From assembly GCA_030737835.1 (NCBI GenBank), contig CM060852.1, positions 8,328,007 to 8,392,006 on the forward strand: a stretch of 64,000 bases of DNA, in the 5' to 3' direction. This DNA is from Acorus gramineus (lineage: Eukaryota; Streptophyta; Magnoliopsida; Acorales; Acoraceae). The notes below the pieces were generated by a model, which had not been told where the DNA came from, did not search any database, and was given only the letters and a program-made list of their open reading frames with translations. This document shows, in pieces, positions 35,208 through 47,638 of this stretch. The translations under genes and the position numbers were made by a program. The number at the start of each line of letters is the position of its first letter. Positions within the stretch are counted from its first letter, which is position 1.

Positions 35208-37041
35208 AGAACATTTTCTCTTTATATCACCTTCATTTATGAATGGCATCATCAGTCCAATCCTTTGAACCCATGCCAATCACTTTCTAGTAAGTCAATC
35301 TCAAGTAGTTTAATTTAGACAACCAAATCATAATATCAACCACAACTAATCTATTTTATTTTATATTTTAACACATCATAGTCTTGAATGATCATGGAAT
35401 TTTTTATATATATTTATCCCATTTTGGTTTCAAGTGGGTGCATTAAAGACAACTGCACTTGATTTATTTTTATTATTTTTGTTTTTTTTTTATTGTAAAG
35501 TCTTCAGTGCATGTTCACACATGGCATGGAAACTAAATCTGTTTCATTTGTGCATGCAATCCCTCGTGGTCTCTGACTTTGCGAGTTTAGGTGGGTTTTT
35601 ATTTTTTTTTTTGGTTTTGCTTGGGTATAGTTTGGGTGGGTTGGAGATGAGATCAAGCTTTAGTTTTTTTTATATGTTTTGATCTCATCTCATCAAAGCT
35701 TACTTGAATAATAACATATAATGACAGGCACGCCAAAACATCTCCCATTTTGAGTGTTGCTTGACATTCATTTCTAAAGTTAAAAAATAATTTTATATCA
35801 AGATATAAAAGATGCAAGTGTAACGCGCGTTTCTTATTTTTTTTTTTTTTTTAGTCTTTAATGACTATAGTACAATAATTCAGACTTACCTGTGTTAATA
35901 GTAGATTTGGATACGAGTCTTGAACATTGATTTATCCATCTGTTTGTTGACAAACATTCAAAAGTATTTTTTGTAGGACTGGGACAAACAAACTCTATGA
36001 AAATAATATAATTTTTTTTTTCAAAAAACTAGTATATCTCATTCTACAATATATATTTCACATTTTATAATAGTATATATTTCAATAGGCAACCATATAT
36101 ATTTAAAAAAAACTAGTGAAAGCTCTACACACCTGGCTAAATATATCTATCATTTTAAAATTTTAATTTTAAGACCACCTATCATTGTTTTTTTGACATA
36201 AAAAGAGTTGAAGTTGATTATAATTGAATTTGTTCTCTGTTGTTATTATAGTCATGAGTCGATCATCACATACCCAGCCAAAGTAAAATGACTATTCAGG
36301 TTTGTTTGGACGAACTCAAGACAAGTTATTCCCCAGTGCATACCAGTATCTATTCAAATTCCGGCCCTTGTTCTAGAAACAGTGGGGATAGACATCCCTT
36401 ATCTTTCAAAAACATACATTTACACCAAAATCATAAAATAAAAAAATAAATAAAAATGAGATGACTTTTAATTGATGCCCAACTAACACAAATTGACAGG
36501 TTACCAGATGTGTGAGTCAGGAGTTGTTTTTCATTTGGCGTGCTCAGATGATGTTTTGTTGGATGACTTTATTATTTCTGTCACATTCCGGTTTTGTTAT
36601 ATAATCCAAAATGGGAGTAGATATAGATATCTCAGTGGTGCTATAAGCAATCCTAAAAATAGTCCAAAGTATAATACAGTGCAATATATAATTATGTACT
36701 GAGAAAATGAATAATCTATATATTTTAAGTATATATGATAGTGTCCATTGTTCATTTTATGTATATACAAATTTTATTTGAGATCTATATTTTCATGGAT
36801 AAAATGATGAATTCTAAAATGATGAATTCTTAAAATCTTTGTGTATAGACACCCCCTAAATTTTAAAAGAAAATAATGTTAGGAACAAGTATATATACTA
36901 CATAGCTTTGATGAATCAGATGGACCTATTTATAGAAAAAGAAAAATTATATCCCTCGTTTAACATGGGCTATAAACTGGACTATGCTTATTTGAATCAT
37001 TGATAAAAAGCCATTTTTTTCTGTTAATTACTTACTCTTTC
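35208..37041. other. AT-rich intergenic DNA
   Basis: No gene supported. It contains several poly-T runs (35480, 35600, 35840), an AT-rich dispersed repeat at about 35965-36110, and a small duplication of AAAATGATGAATTCT at 36803-36832. Confidence 0.45.
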
Positions 37042-37044
37042 TTA

Positions 37045-37938
37045 GAGAATCTCCAACCGTGACTCCTTTGTAGAGCTACGGTTGACTTCATTTTGAAGAA
37101 AGGGGGGGGGGCACTCCAACCCACCCCCTCCATTTTTACTTTTATTTTTATTTTTATTTAAAATATTAATTTAATTAATATAATAGTAATATAATAATTA
37201 ATATAAAATTGATTAAATTAATTTCATTTAATTGTTTTTTAAATATAATAGATAAATAATTAATAAAATATAATCTTATTAAATTTAACAAAAACAATTT
37301 CCCGTCCTAAGAAAAACAACAAGAAGAAAGTAGAATGCATAAAAAAAAATGAGAAAATTGATAAGATACAAGAAAATGCTAATATTCTAGTGTATGTTTT
37401 TATTTTAAATTCGATGTATCAAACAAAACTTAATGTATTTAGTGTGGTTTCAGTTAATCTATGAATATCATTATGTGAATTATTTAAAATTATAAAGTTT
37501 TTAAATTTTTAATGACATGACTTACTATGATACTGAGTAATAAATATAAAATTAATTAATATGAGATAATTAATGAAAATTAATGCATAAGTTAATTAAT
37601 ATTATGCTCATTTTGAAAGTCTCAACAAAACCTTTTTAATGATATCATATTTATAAATAAATAATTAGTATATTTAAACTAAACTTAAATTAAGTTAATA
37701 ATTTAATTTTTGGTAAGGGATACAAATGGAAGGATTGAAAGTTTGTATGTATTTGGGGGAGGGTAAAATGGGTTTTTATAAAAAATGAATAATGAAATGG
37801 ATGACCTCCATTTTTCCTCTTCTAGCTGCATATATGCAACTCATCTACCTTCTGCTGCATTTTGCAGTTAGAAATGGAGGCCTATTGAAGTCTTCCCGGG
37901 ATGTAAATTGAAGAAATGCATCCCAGTTGAAGATGCTC
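37045..37938. mobile_element. Tourist/PIF-like MITE, TTA target duplication
   Basis: The left end GAGAATCTCCAACCGTGACT pairs with the right end on the minus strand, GAGCATCTTCAACTGGGATG. TTA flanks both sides (37042-37044 and 37939-37941), as expected of PIF/Harbinger-derived elements. The interior is about 900 bp of AT-rich sequence with no frame. A G-run and a C-rich stretch (37104-37130) lie near the left end. The element at 61300-61958 has related termini. Confidence 0.85.
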
Positions 37939-37941
37939 TTA

Positions 37942-39103
37942 CACATTTTTTTTATTAAGATGGCAATATGACATCTAATAGTTTAATTGATTCAATTTGT
38001 TCTGTTAAACTTGGAACATGCATGAACAAAGCACAAATTAAGTCCACGTTGCTTCATATTTGAATAGTATTCTTTTGCGTGGAAGCTTCTCATTTGGGGT
38101 ATGTTAGGTACTTAGGTCAATGAGGATATTATCAACTAAACAGAGGAGGAACTAGTAAAACCCCAAGAAATAAATAAAAGCAGTATGTGAATTATTGGTG
38201 TTTGGAAATTCGATGATAATCGACAGGATGTGCGCATTGGTATGGATTGATTTTAAGCCTTAAAAAGGAATGAATATTTATTTGTTCAATTAATATAAGA
38301 GAGCATCTCTAAACCTAAACGTTTACTTAAATTTAAATTTAAATAAAAGTGACTTAAAAATCTATCTAACATTTATCCATACTTATATCAAATCAAATTT
38401 TTATTCAAACTTTTACTCAACTCAAAGAGTACTCAAAACTTTACCCAAAACATCCAATAGCCTTTTTGCAACAAATTCACATTTTCATGCCAATTAATTA
38501 ATCAGATTAAAAGATTTGAGTAAATACAAAATAATGACTGAAGACGTATCATATCAGATAAAATTTTCTCAAATTCTTTGTAAAATTTAAGTATATATTT
38601 AAGTTGCAGATAGTCATATATGATCCATGACCAAACATGTATTAGAAATAAGTTCTTCCAACATATCACAACTTCAAAAATCCACCGTAGTATAAATGCA
38701 CCCAAATTAAAAATTGATTATTATCATACAATCTTTCTGATAAACAATTTTTTTAAAAAAATTTGGGGGCTCTTAGCCCTACGCCTTCTACCAACAAGAA
38801 GAAAAACATGGCATTTCATTTCTCTATAATTATTTACATGAAAATTTTGCATATTTTCATTGCATTGCCAGATATTTTAAGAGATTGGTGCATAATTTCT
38901 TCGTGAATAGTGAATAACGTAATGTTTTTTTGGTGGCCGGGTAAGATCAAACTAATTACGGTAAATACGCAACTATATTCCTTGATTTTTTTCTTCTTCT
39001 AAACACCTTCACGTGCATGTCAGCAGTGAAAAATTTATGGGAAATTTCAACACATTTTGATTTTTTCAAAATAGGTAGTTGAAATATGTATCTTTATATG
39101 TTT
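37942..39103. other. AT-rich intergenic DNA
   Basis: No gene supported. A fragment at about 38300 (GAGAGCATCTCTAAACCTAA) looks like one end of a further Tourist-like element, but no matching right end was located. Confidence 0.4.
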
Positions 39104-39112
39104 TTTAATAAA

Positions 39113-39646
39113 GGGAAAAATCCAGTAACCCCTGGTAAACTGTCCTGAAATCCATTAAGCCCCTGACTTTTCTTGAAGTCTATATAATCTCCTGAAAACA
39201 CTTATGTAAATTTAAATAACTCTTTGAATTAAACTTTCGTTGACAGATGAAAAATATTATGCAAATATTCAATTTAGTTTTGGTTAACGCTGGCTGAAAA
39301 CACATTATACAAAAAAAACCCTCTACAATTTGTTAAAAATGCAGAAAGCCCTCTTAATAGATTATAAAACTCTATCCAGAGGGAAAATTAAAATTGTTAA
39401 TTACAGATGATTTTTCACATGTTTAACACATTACAGAGGGTTTTTTAATATAATGTGTTTTTAGCCAGGATTAGTTAAACAAAATATTTACAGAATATTC
39501 ATCATCTGTCAATGGAAATATAACTCATGTAACTATTTGAATTTACATAGGTGTTTTGAGATGATTATATATTTATATGGACTTCAGTAAACATAAGGGG
39601 TCATGAATTTTGAGCGATTTACGAGAGGTTATATAGATTTTTTTTC
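39113..39646. mobile_element. MULE-like MITE, 9-bp target duplication
   Basis: Inverted arms of about 230 bp each. Left: GGGAAAAATCCAGTAACCCC, later GTTAACGCTGGCTGAAAACA. Right: GTTTTTAGCCAGGATTAGTT, later the T-rich tip. The exact direct repeat TTTAATAAA flanks the element (39104-39112 and 39647-39655). Arms this long could fold into a hairpin if transcribed. No coding sequence. Confidence 0.85.
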
Positions 39647-39655
39647 TTTAATAAA

Positions 39656-40790
39656 TTGATTGTATACATTCTTTCATTGTATCTAATCCAGTGCAATTCT
39701 CCGAGCTGGGTATATATTCGATTAGATATTTCATAATATCAGTTCATACTTCATAATATGAGTGCATGAATGAATGATTGAACGAGTGCATAAACCAAAA
39801 TTTTAAAATAAATGAAAATAATGAGTTGGCCACTTCAAAGTTGTCTTTAATTTCGTTACCCCGTCGCACGCACGATTACGACCACGCGCAGAGGTACCAA
39901 TGCGCGCAGCTGCTCTTCTTTGACTCTCTATTATATGATTTTTATATGAAAAAACAATGCACCAACTTAATTTATATGCGCTTTACTTCTCCAAAATTTG
40001 TGACAGTATTTTGGTAATGTATTTTTGTAGGAAAAAAATTTGATATTATAATGTATCAACATATTAAATATGAAACACATGCATATATCAAATTTTTTTT
40101 TCTAAATAAATTATAAACATATCTATTTCATTAAAATAATAAATTAAAATAGACGATGTTTGAATAAAACGCATGCGTATATCAAGTTGTCGAGAAGTAT
40201 TAGCAACTATAAAGTCTATAATTGTCCCCTGATATTAATCGATCGGGATCTTATAAATAAAGGATGAAGAGAGAAATCGAGATATCTTAAGTTTATATTT
40301 TTTTTATAATATCTCAATAATTAATCAGTACATTCAATAACATTCAGACAAGACATGAACATTAAAAAAAATTGAAAAGAACCTAGAGTTACAATTGATA
40401 TCATCTCATATGAAAAAAAGAAAAAACAGTATGACAGTCTGACGAACAATTCATATACCTAGATAGCCATACAACAATGTGTGTGTGTGTATATATCATC
40501 ATTATTAAATTTTTTATGTTTTTTATTCAATGAGTTCATTAATACATCATAAAAAAAAATAAACATTTTTTTTTCTATAAAAACATACATATAAGGTAGT
40601 TAAGATTTACTATTTTTAACCATCCTTTTCCAAAAACTCTCAAAAACTAGTCCGGTAAACTATTGGCTTAACGTCACCTCTCATACACCAGTGTCAAATC
40701 CCTGAAACTTTAGTGAAAATAAAAATATAAAAACTGAATTAAAAAAAATAGAAGCAGACAACCGGCTATACCCAACACCATCCCCTAGTA
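39656..40790. other. Upstream flank of the peroxidase gene
   Basis: AT-rich with one GC-richer patch at about 39850-39915 (CGTTACCCCGTCGCACGCAC) and a short GT/AT microsatellite at 40478-40495. No gene was found. The last few hundred bases are presumed promoter. Confidence 0.4.
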
Positions 40791-40796
40791 TATAAA
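40791..40796 (+). promoter_or_regulatory. TATA box of the peroxidase gene
   Basis: TATAAA within TAGTATATAAACACACA, 76 bp before the start codon. That spacing leaves a leader of roughly 40-45 bases if transcription begins about 30 bases downstream. Confidence 0.6.
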
Positions 40797-40866
40797 CACA
40801 CAAACTATTCTTCTCAGTTATACAATTCAAACACACAAAAGTCTCTATAACCATTCATTCATCTCA

Positions 40867-42896
40867 ATGAGCAATATGAGGCCACTAAGACCAATAATAC
40901 TGTTGGTGGCCCTGACAACAACCCTTTGTCTCCTCCCAAACGCCGCCCAAGCTCAGCTCCAGCAGAACTACTACGCCTCCGTCTGCCCCAACGTGGAGTC
41001 CATCGTCCGCGGAGTCGTCAACACCAAGTTCCAACAGACCTTCGTCACCGTCCCCGCCACTCTCCGCCTCTTCTTCCACGACTGCTTCGTCAACGTACGT
41101 ATATAACCCCCCATGAATGCATGAAACATGAAACACTTTAACTAATGAAATTTATATATATATATATAGGGATGTGATGCGTCTGTGATGATAGCTTCCA
41201 CGGGGGGGAACACGGCGGAGAAGGACAGCCCTGACAACCAGTCGCTGGCCGGCGACGGGTTCGACACCGTGATCAAGGCCAAGGCCGCGGTAGACGCCGT
41301 CCCCGGGTGTCGCAACAAGGTTTCGTGCGCTGACATACTGGCCATAGCCACCCGGGACGTCATTGCCCTGGTCAGTCTCACTTTTAATAGTTTTATTTCT
41401 CTTGTTTCTATTTGAAATATGGTTAAAAGTATGACTGGTTCAGTCCAGTGGACCGTCTTACGCTGTCGAATTGGGGAGACTGGATGGGCTGAGCTCGACG
41501 GCGGCGAGCGTCAACGGGAAGCTGCCACAGCCGACGGATAACCTCAAACAGTTGAACTCGCTCTTCGCCTCTAATGGGCTCTCTCAGACAGACATGATTG
41601 CACTCTCAGGTGAGAACATGAAAATAGATCTCTTTTGAAATTTGAAGTCAATGTGGTTATATTAAACAAGGTGGGTGTTAATATCAAGATTTTCTAAAAT
41701 GAGGGGTTTAGTATGATAGACGGTTGTGATTAGCATTACCAATGTTTCCTTTGGTTTCACGCGTTTCGTGTCTCAGACGTTGTCTGTGTGTGGCCCATGT
41801 CTTGAAATTCCTCGCCTAAACTTATTTATCTTATCTTATTTTATTTTTTTATATAAAAAAGTACTCTTGTCTAGTTGTCTCTCGATCAGACCAAAATAGT
41901 AAAAATATATTTATTTTAATTTAAAATGGCAACACTTACTCTCTGTGTGTATATGATTAGTTTACATGCCAATCATATATTTTTACCTTTTTATATTATA
42001 TTAAATTTTTATTTGACATTTGTAAAAAATAAAGAGAAAATTACAGAAAATATTCATAATAAAACTATGGTATTAGCACCCTTTCATAAAAAATCAACCA
42101 TCCTTTTTTAAAAAATAAATTTTAGTATAAATAATAGGTACTAACCGACTAGGGGTCTCCTTGAAATAAGCAAGAGATGTTTTCTTTATATAAACATTAT
42201 CACATGCAAACCTCATTTGCAATTTATTTAACTAATTAGATATGTATTTTGTTAGATAAATCATATAATTTTTTAAAGTTATATATACTTTAAAATATTA
42301 CTTCTCATGAAAAACGTATTTTTATAAATACATGCACGTGTTACACGCAATACTGTTTGACTATTCCTAAAATTATTTTTTATGCTGCAATAAATTAAAA
42401 AAAAAACCTATATTGAATCTTTCAAACTTCACAACTACTCCTTTTGAAGGGTTCCTAATAACAAGTCAAACATTCTCTCCTCTCAACAGCGGCACACACG
42501 TTGGGGTTCTCACACTGTTCAAAATTCTCAAACCGGATCTACAACTTCAGCCCATCAAACCCGGTGGACCCGACCCTAAACAAGACCTACGCGGTCCAAC
42601 TCCAAGGGATGTGCCCACAAAACGTGGACCCTCGCATCGCCATCAACATGGACCCCATCACGCCACGTCAGTTCGACAACGAATACTATAAGAATCTCCA
42701 ACAAGGGATGGGCCTGTTCACCTCCGACCAGACCCTCTTCGTGGACCGCAGATCCAGGCCCACAGTGAATACATGGGCCCAGAATTCGGTGGCCTTTAAT
42801 CAGGCCTTTGTTACCGCCATGACCAAGATGGGCCGGATCGGGGTCAAGACCGGGTCGCAGGGGAACATCAGAGTGGATTGCGGGGCTTTTAATTAG
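40867..42896 (+). CDS. Secreted class III peroxidase (PER16/45/51/73-like)
   Basis: Four exons join in phase to 333 aa: 40867-41094, 41170-41370, 41444-41609 and 42490-42896. This is the usual three-intron plan of plant secretory haem peroxidases, which use H2O2 to oxidise phenolics in the cell wall. A hydrophobic signal peptide (about 1-29) ends AAQA before [13 protein letters not shown]. The distal haem site is R67 and H71 in [10 protein letters not shown]. The calcium-site GCDASV follows the first junction, and the proximal His is H201 in [38 protein letters not shown] and the final VDCGAFN supply the other conserved segments and cysteines. ATG 40867 is used; a second in-frame ATG lies at 40876. 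The closest match from memory is the Arabidopsis PER16/45 group. It appears intact. Confidence 0.96.
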
Positions 42897-43329
42897 GACC
42901 GTCTGATCTTACTCCTGCAGGTTAACAATTGTGGGTCTGTGCCTCTGTGGAGTTGTAAAACTTGTGTTTTTTTTTTTTTTTTGTGTTGTTGTTCAAAGAA
43001 TTGGTTGGTGAATAACGTGAAATCACAAATGAATAGTGCTATGGAAAAGAGTGGAATAAGAATTTTTTGTATTTTTATTGTCTAATACAACTATGATGAT
43101 CTGGGTCTGTGTGTAGCATGTATACAATTAGACATGCCAAATACATACTCCATTGCAAAAACAACATAAGAAGGTATACATTCAATTCATGAATATGTAC
43201 TTTATCCTTTGTGAAATTGTAAAACATGCATCTTAAAAAAAAAAAAAAACAAATAAAAGAAGGAATTGGTTGGTGAATAAGGTGAAACACAAATGAAGAC
43301 TGCTAGACTAAATTTTTGAGAAGTGTGAA
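42897..43329 (+). other. 3' flank of the peroxidase gene
   Basis: Probable 3' UTR with a T-run at 42968-42981 and a plausible polyadenylation area near AGTGGAATAAGAATTT (43050). A short repeat, GAATTGGTTGGTGAATAA followed by GTGAAA..CACAAATGAA, occurs at 42999 and again at 43263. Confidence 0.4.
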
Positions 43330-43337
43330 AAGAGAAT

Positions 43338-44250
43338 GGGCGCGTCTATCTTCACTAAGTCTTTTTCTTACCCCACCAATAAAAAAAAAAAAAAGCACAG
43401 TATTTTTTCTATTTCCACCGATCCCGCCAAGTCGATCAAACTTAATTGTCATTTTAAGTTTTCGATGACCAAACTTGGTCGTCATTTCATATTTTGGACG
43501 ACCTAACTTGGTCGTCATTTCAGATTTCGGACGACCGAACTTGATCGAATAGAATTTGTAATAAAATTTTTAATTTTTTTTCTTGAAAACTTAATCCCAT
43601 GACGTGTATCCCCCTTGGATCTTTCATGCCACTCTAATTTGAGTTGTAATATAGGGAGAATCAATTATTATTCTTAAATATAGAACATAAGAATAAATTT
43701 TTTACACAAGTGACAGACAAATTTTTAAAAGCTAAATATAAAATATGTTTGGATCAACTGATAGGTTTTTTTTGTTTTTAAACAAAAAATCTACTTAACT
43801 ACGAATTCAAACGAAACTTAAAAATGATATACATTTGTCTAATAAGATATTTTTTTATAAAAATTTAAATTAATTGAAACTATACCTACTTACATTTTTT
43901 TCAGTCCCTTAGCTGTTATTTGGATAAAAGAATAAATATAGAATATGATGGATAAACCGAAAAATTTATTTGTTTACAAAGAACATGTAAATATAATTCT
44001 GGACCTTGTTTGACTAATTTCAGTCGCCGATAACCTGAAATGACGACCAATTTCGATCGCCCAAAACCTGAAATGACGACCAATTTCGATCATCCAAAAC
44101 CTGAAATGACGACTAAGTTCGGTCACCCAAAACCTAAAATGACGACCAAATTCGATCAACCTGGATTGGTGGAAACAGCCAAACACCGATTTTTTTTTTT
44201 TTTTTTTTTATGGTGGATTAAGTGAAACGTTTGGTGGGTATAGCCGCCTG
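43338..44250. mobile_element. hAT-like element with subterminal 'TGGTCGTCATTTCAG' repeats, copy 1
   Basis: The direct repeat AAGAGAAT is perfect on both sides (43330-43337 and 44251-44258). The termini are GGGCGCGTCTATCTTCAC on the left and, on the minus strand, CAGGCGGCTATACCCACC on the right. Just inside each end are three to four head-to-tail units of about 28 bp around TTGGTCGTCATTTCA; the right-arm units are the inverse. An A or T homopolymer sits between tip and repeats on each side. The AT-rich centre is the reverse complement of that at 59140-60024. Non-coding. Confidence 0.9.
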
Positions 44251-44910
44251 AAGAGAATTTGTTGTACCAAATATATACTCCAAAAACAATATAAGAAGGT
44301 ATAGATTCAATTCACCAATATGTACTTTATTATTTGTGAAAAAAAAAAGTGACTACAGAAATGTCTAATAACATTTTTCTTATGTAAAATGATATTTGGG
44401 TATGTCAAAGAATACAAACTTGATCATGAGTAATCTTTCAAACAATGACATTAAAGATGTAAAACAACCTCATAAGCATTGTTTTTTTATTCTATCAAGA
44501 AAATTTTTTAAGCAATAAGATGTTGTTGCACTGTCCCTATATAATCCATCAGATCAATGCATATAGAAAGATAAAAGAAAGAACAAAAATAGACAAATTA
44601 TGCAGAGTCCTACATAAAATTTTTCAGTTTTTTTCAACATACAGAGAGTAAATCAGCACCAAGACTCGATACAAAACCTACCTTTTTTTATAGAATGAAA
44701 AGCCCTAAATTGTTGTGCTATGGACACTGAAGACCAATTGGTAGGCATTAAGTACTGAAAAAAGATAATTTATATGTTTTTCCATTCTTATATCAGTCAA
44801 TTGGTCCATAAGGTAGAACAATAATGATAAGCATTTAGAAAGAACAGAAAGATAAAAACTAACGATTTTTTCCCTTCTTATAAAGAGATAAGACTAAGAT
44901 GTTAACTTAC

Positions 44911-44978
44911 CTAAAACTGGTTTTAGCTAGTGTGCTGAAACCATGAAGGTGCTCCTCCAACAGTTCTACTGAGACAAA
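44911..44978 (-). CDS. Candidate terminal exon of an unidentified minus-strand gene
   Basis: Flanked on the minus strand by a good acceptor (TTAGGTTTCCAG) and a donor-like TTTTAG/GTAAGT. If joined to the exon at 45567-45640 in its open phase, it reads VCLSRTVGGAPSWFQHTS and then a stop, which would make it the last coding exon. In another phase it is fully open (FVSVELLEEHLHGFSTLAKT). The phase is undecided and the family unknown. Confidence 0.22.
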
Positions 44979-45566
44979 CTGGAAACCTAACTTAAACATG
45001 AAAAAAACTGTTAAGGTCAACAAAGCCAACCCAGTAAACAAAGTAAAACTGGCCTTTCAATGATGATTAAACTTGTACAGCATTTTTTCAATCTTAAATG
45101 CAAGCTAAGTAACATCTGAGAATTTTACGCATAAAGAACACCAATAATTGGAGAAAGACTATGCAGTTAGTTTCTCTCAATAAACAATCACAATATTAAC
45201 TGTTTTTCATTTGAATCAAAAGTGACCCAGAGCCTCAAATTATTGTGGTTGAGGTTGAAACAGAAGAATGTGACATTGGTTGTTTAACAAACTTGAAAGG
45301 TCCTCTAGAAAACTGATAGTGATACATTCTCAGTGATATAGGAAACACATACTAAAACTCTAGGAATTCTAAGTAGACAGCATTTTAAGGTACGTATAAA
45401 CAGGTGAATCAGCAGATCTGGTAACAGTGAGGGACTCTTGTGAATATCATCACCAACCAAGACACCAAGTCATATAACCGTCTGCAAAAGGAAAATCTAA
45501 AACCATTGAAGTAAAAATAAATGGAACTAAATGACATGGACATGGCTAGGTGAGACATTATCATAC

Positions 45567-45640
45567 CTTGGAGATGGTTGCCCATTTTGCTGCTTTTAGA
45601 AATCATATATTGTTTTTTGTTTGCGTCTTCCTTTGCTTTT
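45567..45640 (-). CDS. Candidate internal exon of an unidentified minus-strand gene
   Basis: A 74-nt segment between acceptor GATCTAG and donor CAAG/GTATGA on the minus strand. Only one phase is open, reading KAKEDANKKQYMISKSSKMG then NHLQ. Composition looks coding-like, but no family is recognised. An alternative downstream acceptor at about 45483 would give a different short tail. Confidence 0.25.
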
Positions 45641-47403
45641 CTAGATCAGATCTTTGCAAAATTATAGTTTCTAAATCACAAAACTGCTTTATAACATTTC
45701 ATGTAAAGAAAACAGTTCTCAACTGTCTAATTACAAGCATTTTCTTTGGAATATCCTTATAATATCTTCAAGTGACTAATTAATTCAAAAAGATTTTTGG
45801 TGGGTATTAATTCAAAAAGATTCATCAGTCAAAGCATTCATCTTTCTACGAAAGGAACTGGATTACAAATACCTTCATTTAGACTTGACAAAAGCTAACT
45901 CTAGAAGAAAAGGAAAGCCAAATTTCAAAGGAACAAAACAGTTTAATAAAAAAAATCACCTCCAATATCAGAAAATTCACATAACAGAATCCATCATTCT
46001 AAGAGTGATTTTTTTTTCTTCTCAAGATAGAAAAGTAGGAGGGATCTGACAAGAAAAACCACATAAAGAAACCAAACCAATAAAGATGATGTAAAATGTT
46101 TTTTGTTCTTCTATTTTTTTTAAACTAACCAAAGATCTTTCTGGCTTTTTGGAGACCTCAATATGAACTTTGTACACATGGAATTTAGAGAAGACCCCTA
46201 TATGTGTTGGTTTTATTTAATGATATGCATAGTGATAAATATGACCTACCTGAATGATTGCGCGGACTCACTGGAACTCACATGGAGATGTAGATGCACA
46301 TGGTGCAAAACTCATGAATATCAATTCTTTGATAAATGAATGTGCAATTTTACATATGTGATAGTATAAAGTATTAATTCTCAAATCTGATTCTCATTTA
46401 TGAAACCTTCATGTATCAACCTATGCATGTTTGCATGAACATGAACATAGCCATTACTTGAGAAAGTGAAAAAGAAAATAGATGGTATGTGACAGTTAAG
46501 GAAACAGAGAAAAGACCAGAAGGGCAGAATAGCAGATCCAACAGTGATCAAACTGATCAGTATTCAGGGATAGGGCCAGAATTTATTCTTCGGAAGGTGC
46601 CCTGAATCTATTATAATGCCATTGACTTACCTCATCTAATCAAAAGAAAATCTGAACAGGCAATATATTAGCCAATTCATATTCATTGTGTTCTAAAGAC
46701 AAATTAAACTCGAACTACAATCAATAATAATTGAATCTGCAGATATCTCAATCTTCCTCTCACTAAAGTATATAAAAAAATATGGATAAAAAGATATACC
46801 ATTGGTTTGACATCTTTTTATCCATGGAAAATCACATAAACAACTTCATGGAGACCGTTGAAAGAAAAGGTCCAATTAAGATAATTTAGTTTGAAATATA
46901 AACGCTACAAGCTTTGATATTTCAAGCTAGATCATATATAAGACTTCCTATATTTTAATTATCTTATGTACTGAACCCTCTCCCCTTTCCTTGGTTCTGC
47001 CTGTCACTACTCCATTAAGGAAACTGCATAATAACTACATGGTTAGCTTGGTATAGTGGAAGAAGAAATCACAAACATCAATGCAGTACAGGACAACAAT
47101 ACATGATAATTTCATGCAAAGTTAAGAGTCTGTCACTTCTGAGATCTTAATAAATGTATCCAACAGCATATGGATGTTTCTGTGACGCCTCGCCCGTTGA
47201 GGGAGTGGTGTGCCAGGATAGCCAAGAGACCCAAGACTCCCAAAAATGAGGGCCAAAAAATAATAACAGAGATATTCTCAACATCATTGTTGCCAAATGA
47301 TATTAGAATACCAGTTATGTTTTATACCATTGTCATACTTATACCATTGCCAAAGGGAGCCTAAAGTTTTAAAAAACACTATTAATGTAGCAAGGAGCTC
47401 TAC

Positions 47404-47638
47404 CTCAAATTCCATGACTTCAGAAGTATAAAATTCAAATGAAAGTTCATGTGCTGCTTTCTCAAAGTACTTAAAATCGTTCTTGGAATAATAAACTGCT
47501 AAAACATGATAAAAGAGAGGTGAGTCACCAAGATGACATAAGCTCATGCAATTTTGAGTTATCAGAAAAATAATTTCATATAATGCCTTCTTTACAGTAG
47601 TATGAGTATAAATATGCTCTGCCAACATCGTAATGAAG
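47404..47638 (-). CDS. Candidate exon, 78 codons, protein family not recognised
   Basis: A 235-nt segment between acceptor CACTTTTACAG and donor TTTGAG/GTAGAG on the minus strand is open in one phase: FITMLAEHIYTHTTVKKALY, then ITQNCMSLCHLGDSPLFYHV, then YYSKNDFKYFEKAAHELSFE. The sequence looks like a helical repeat segment of a real protein, not random translation (varied composition, no low complexity). I do not recognise the family. The lack of a convincing neighbouring exon on either side leaves open a decayed gene. Confidence 0.35.

Noticed and set aside
46630-46655. A 21-nt micro-exon between strong acceptor and donor signals on the minus strand
   Set aside because: It contains a stop in every phase, so it cannot be a coding exon; an untranslated exon cannot be excluded.
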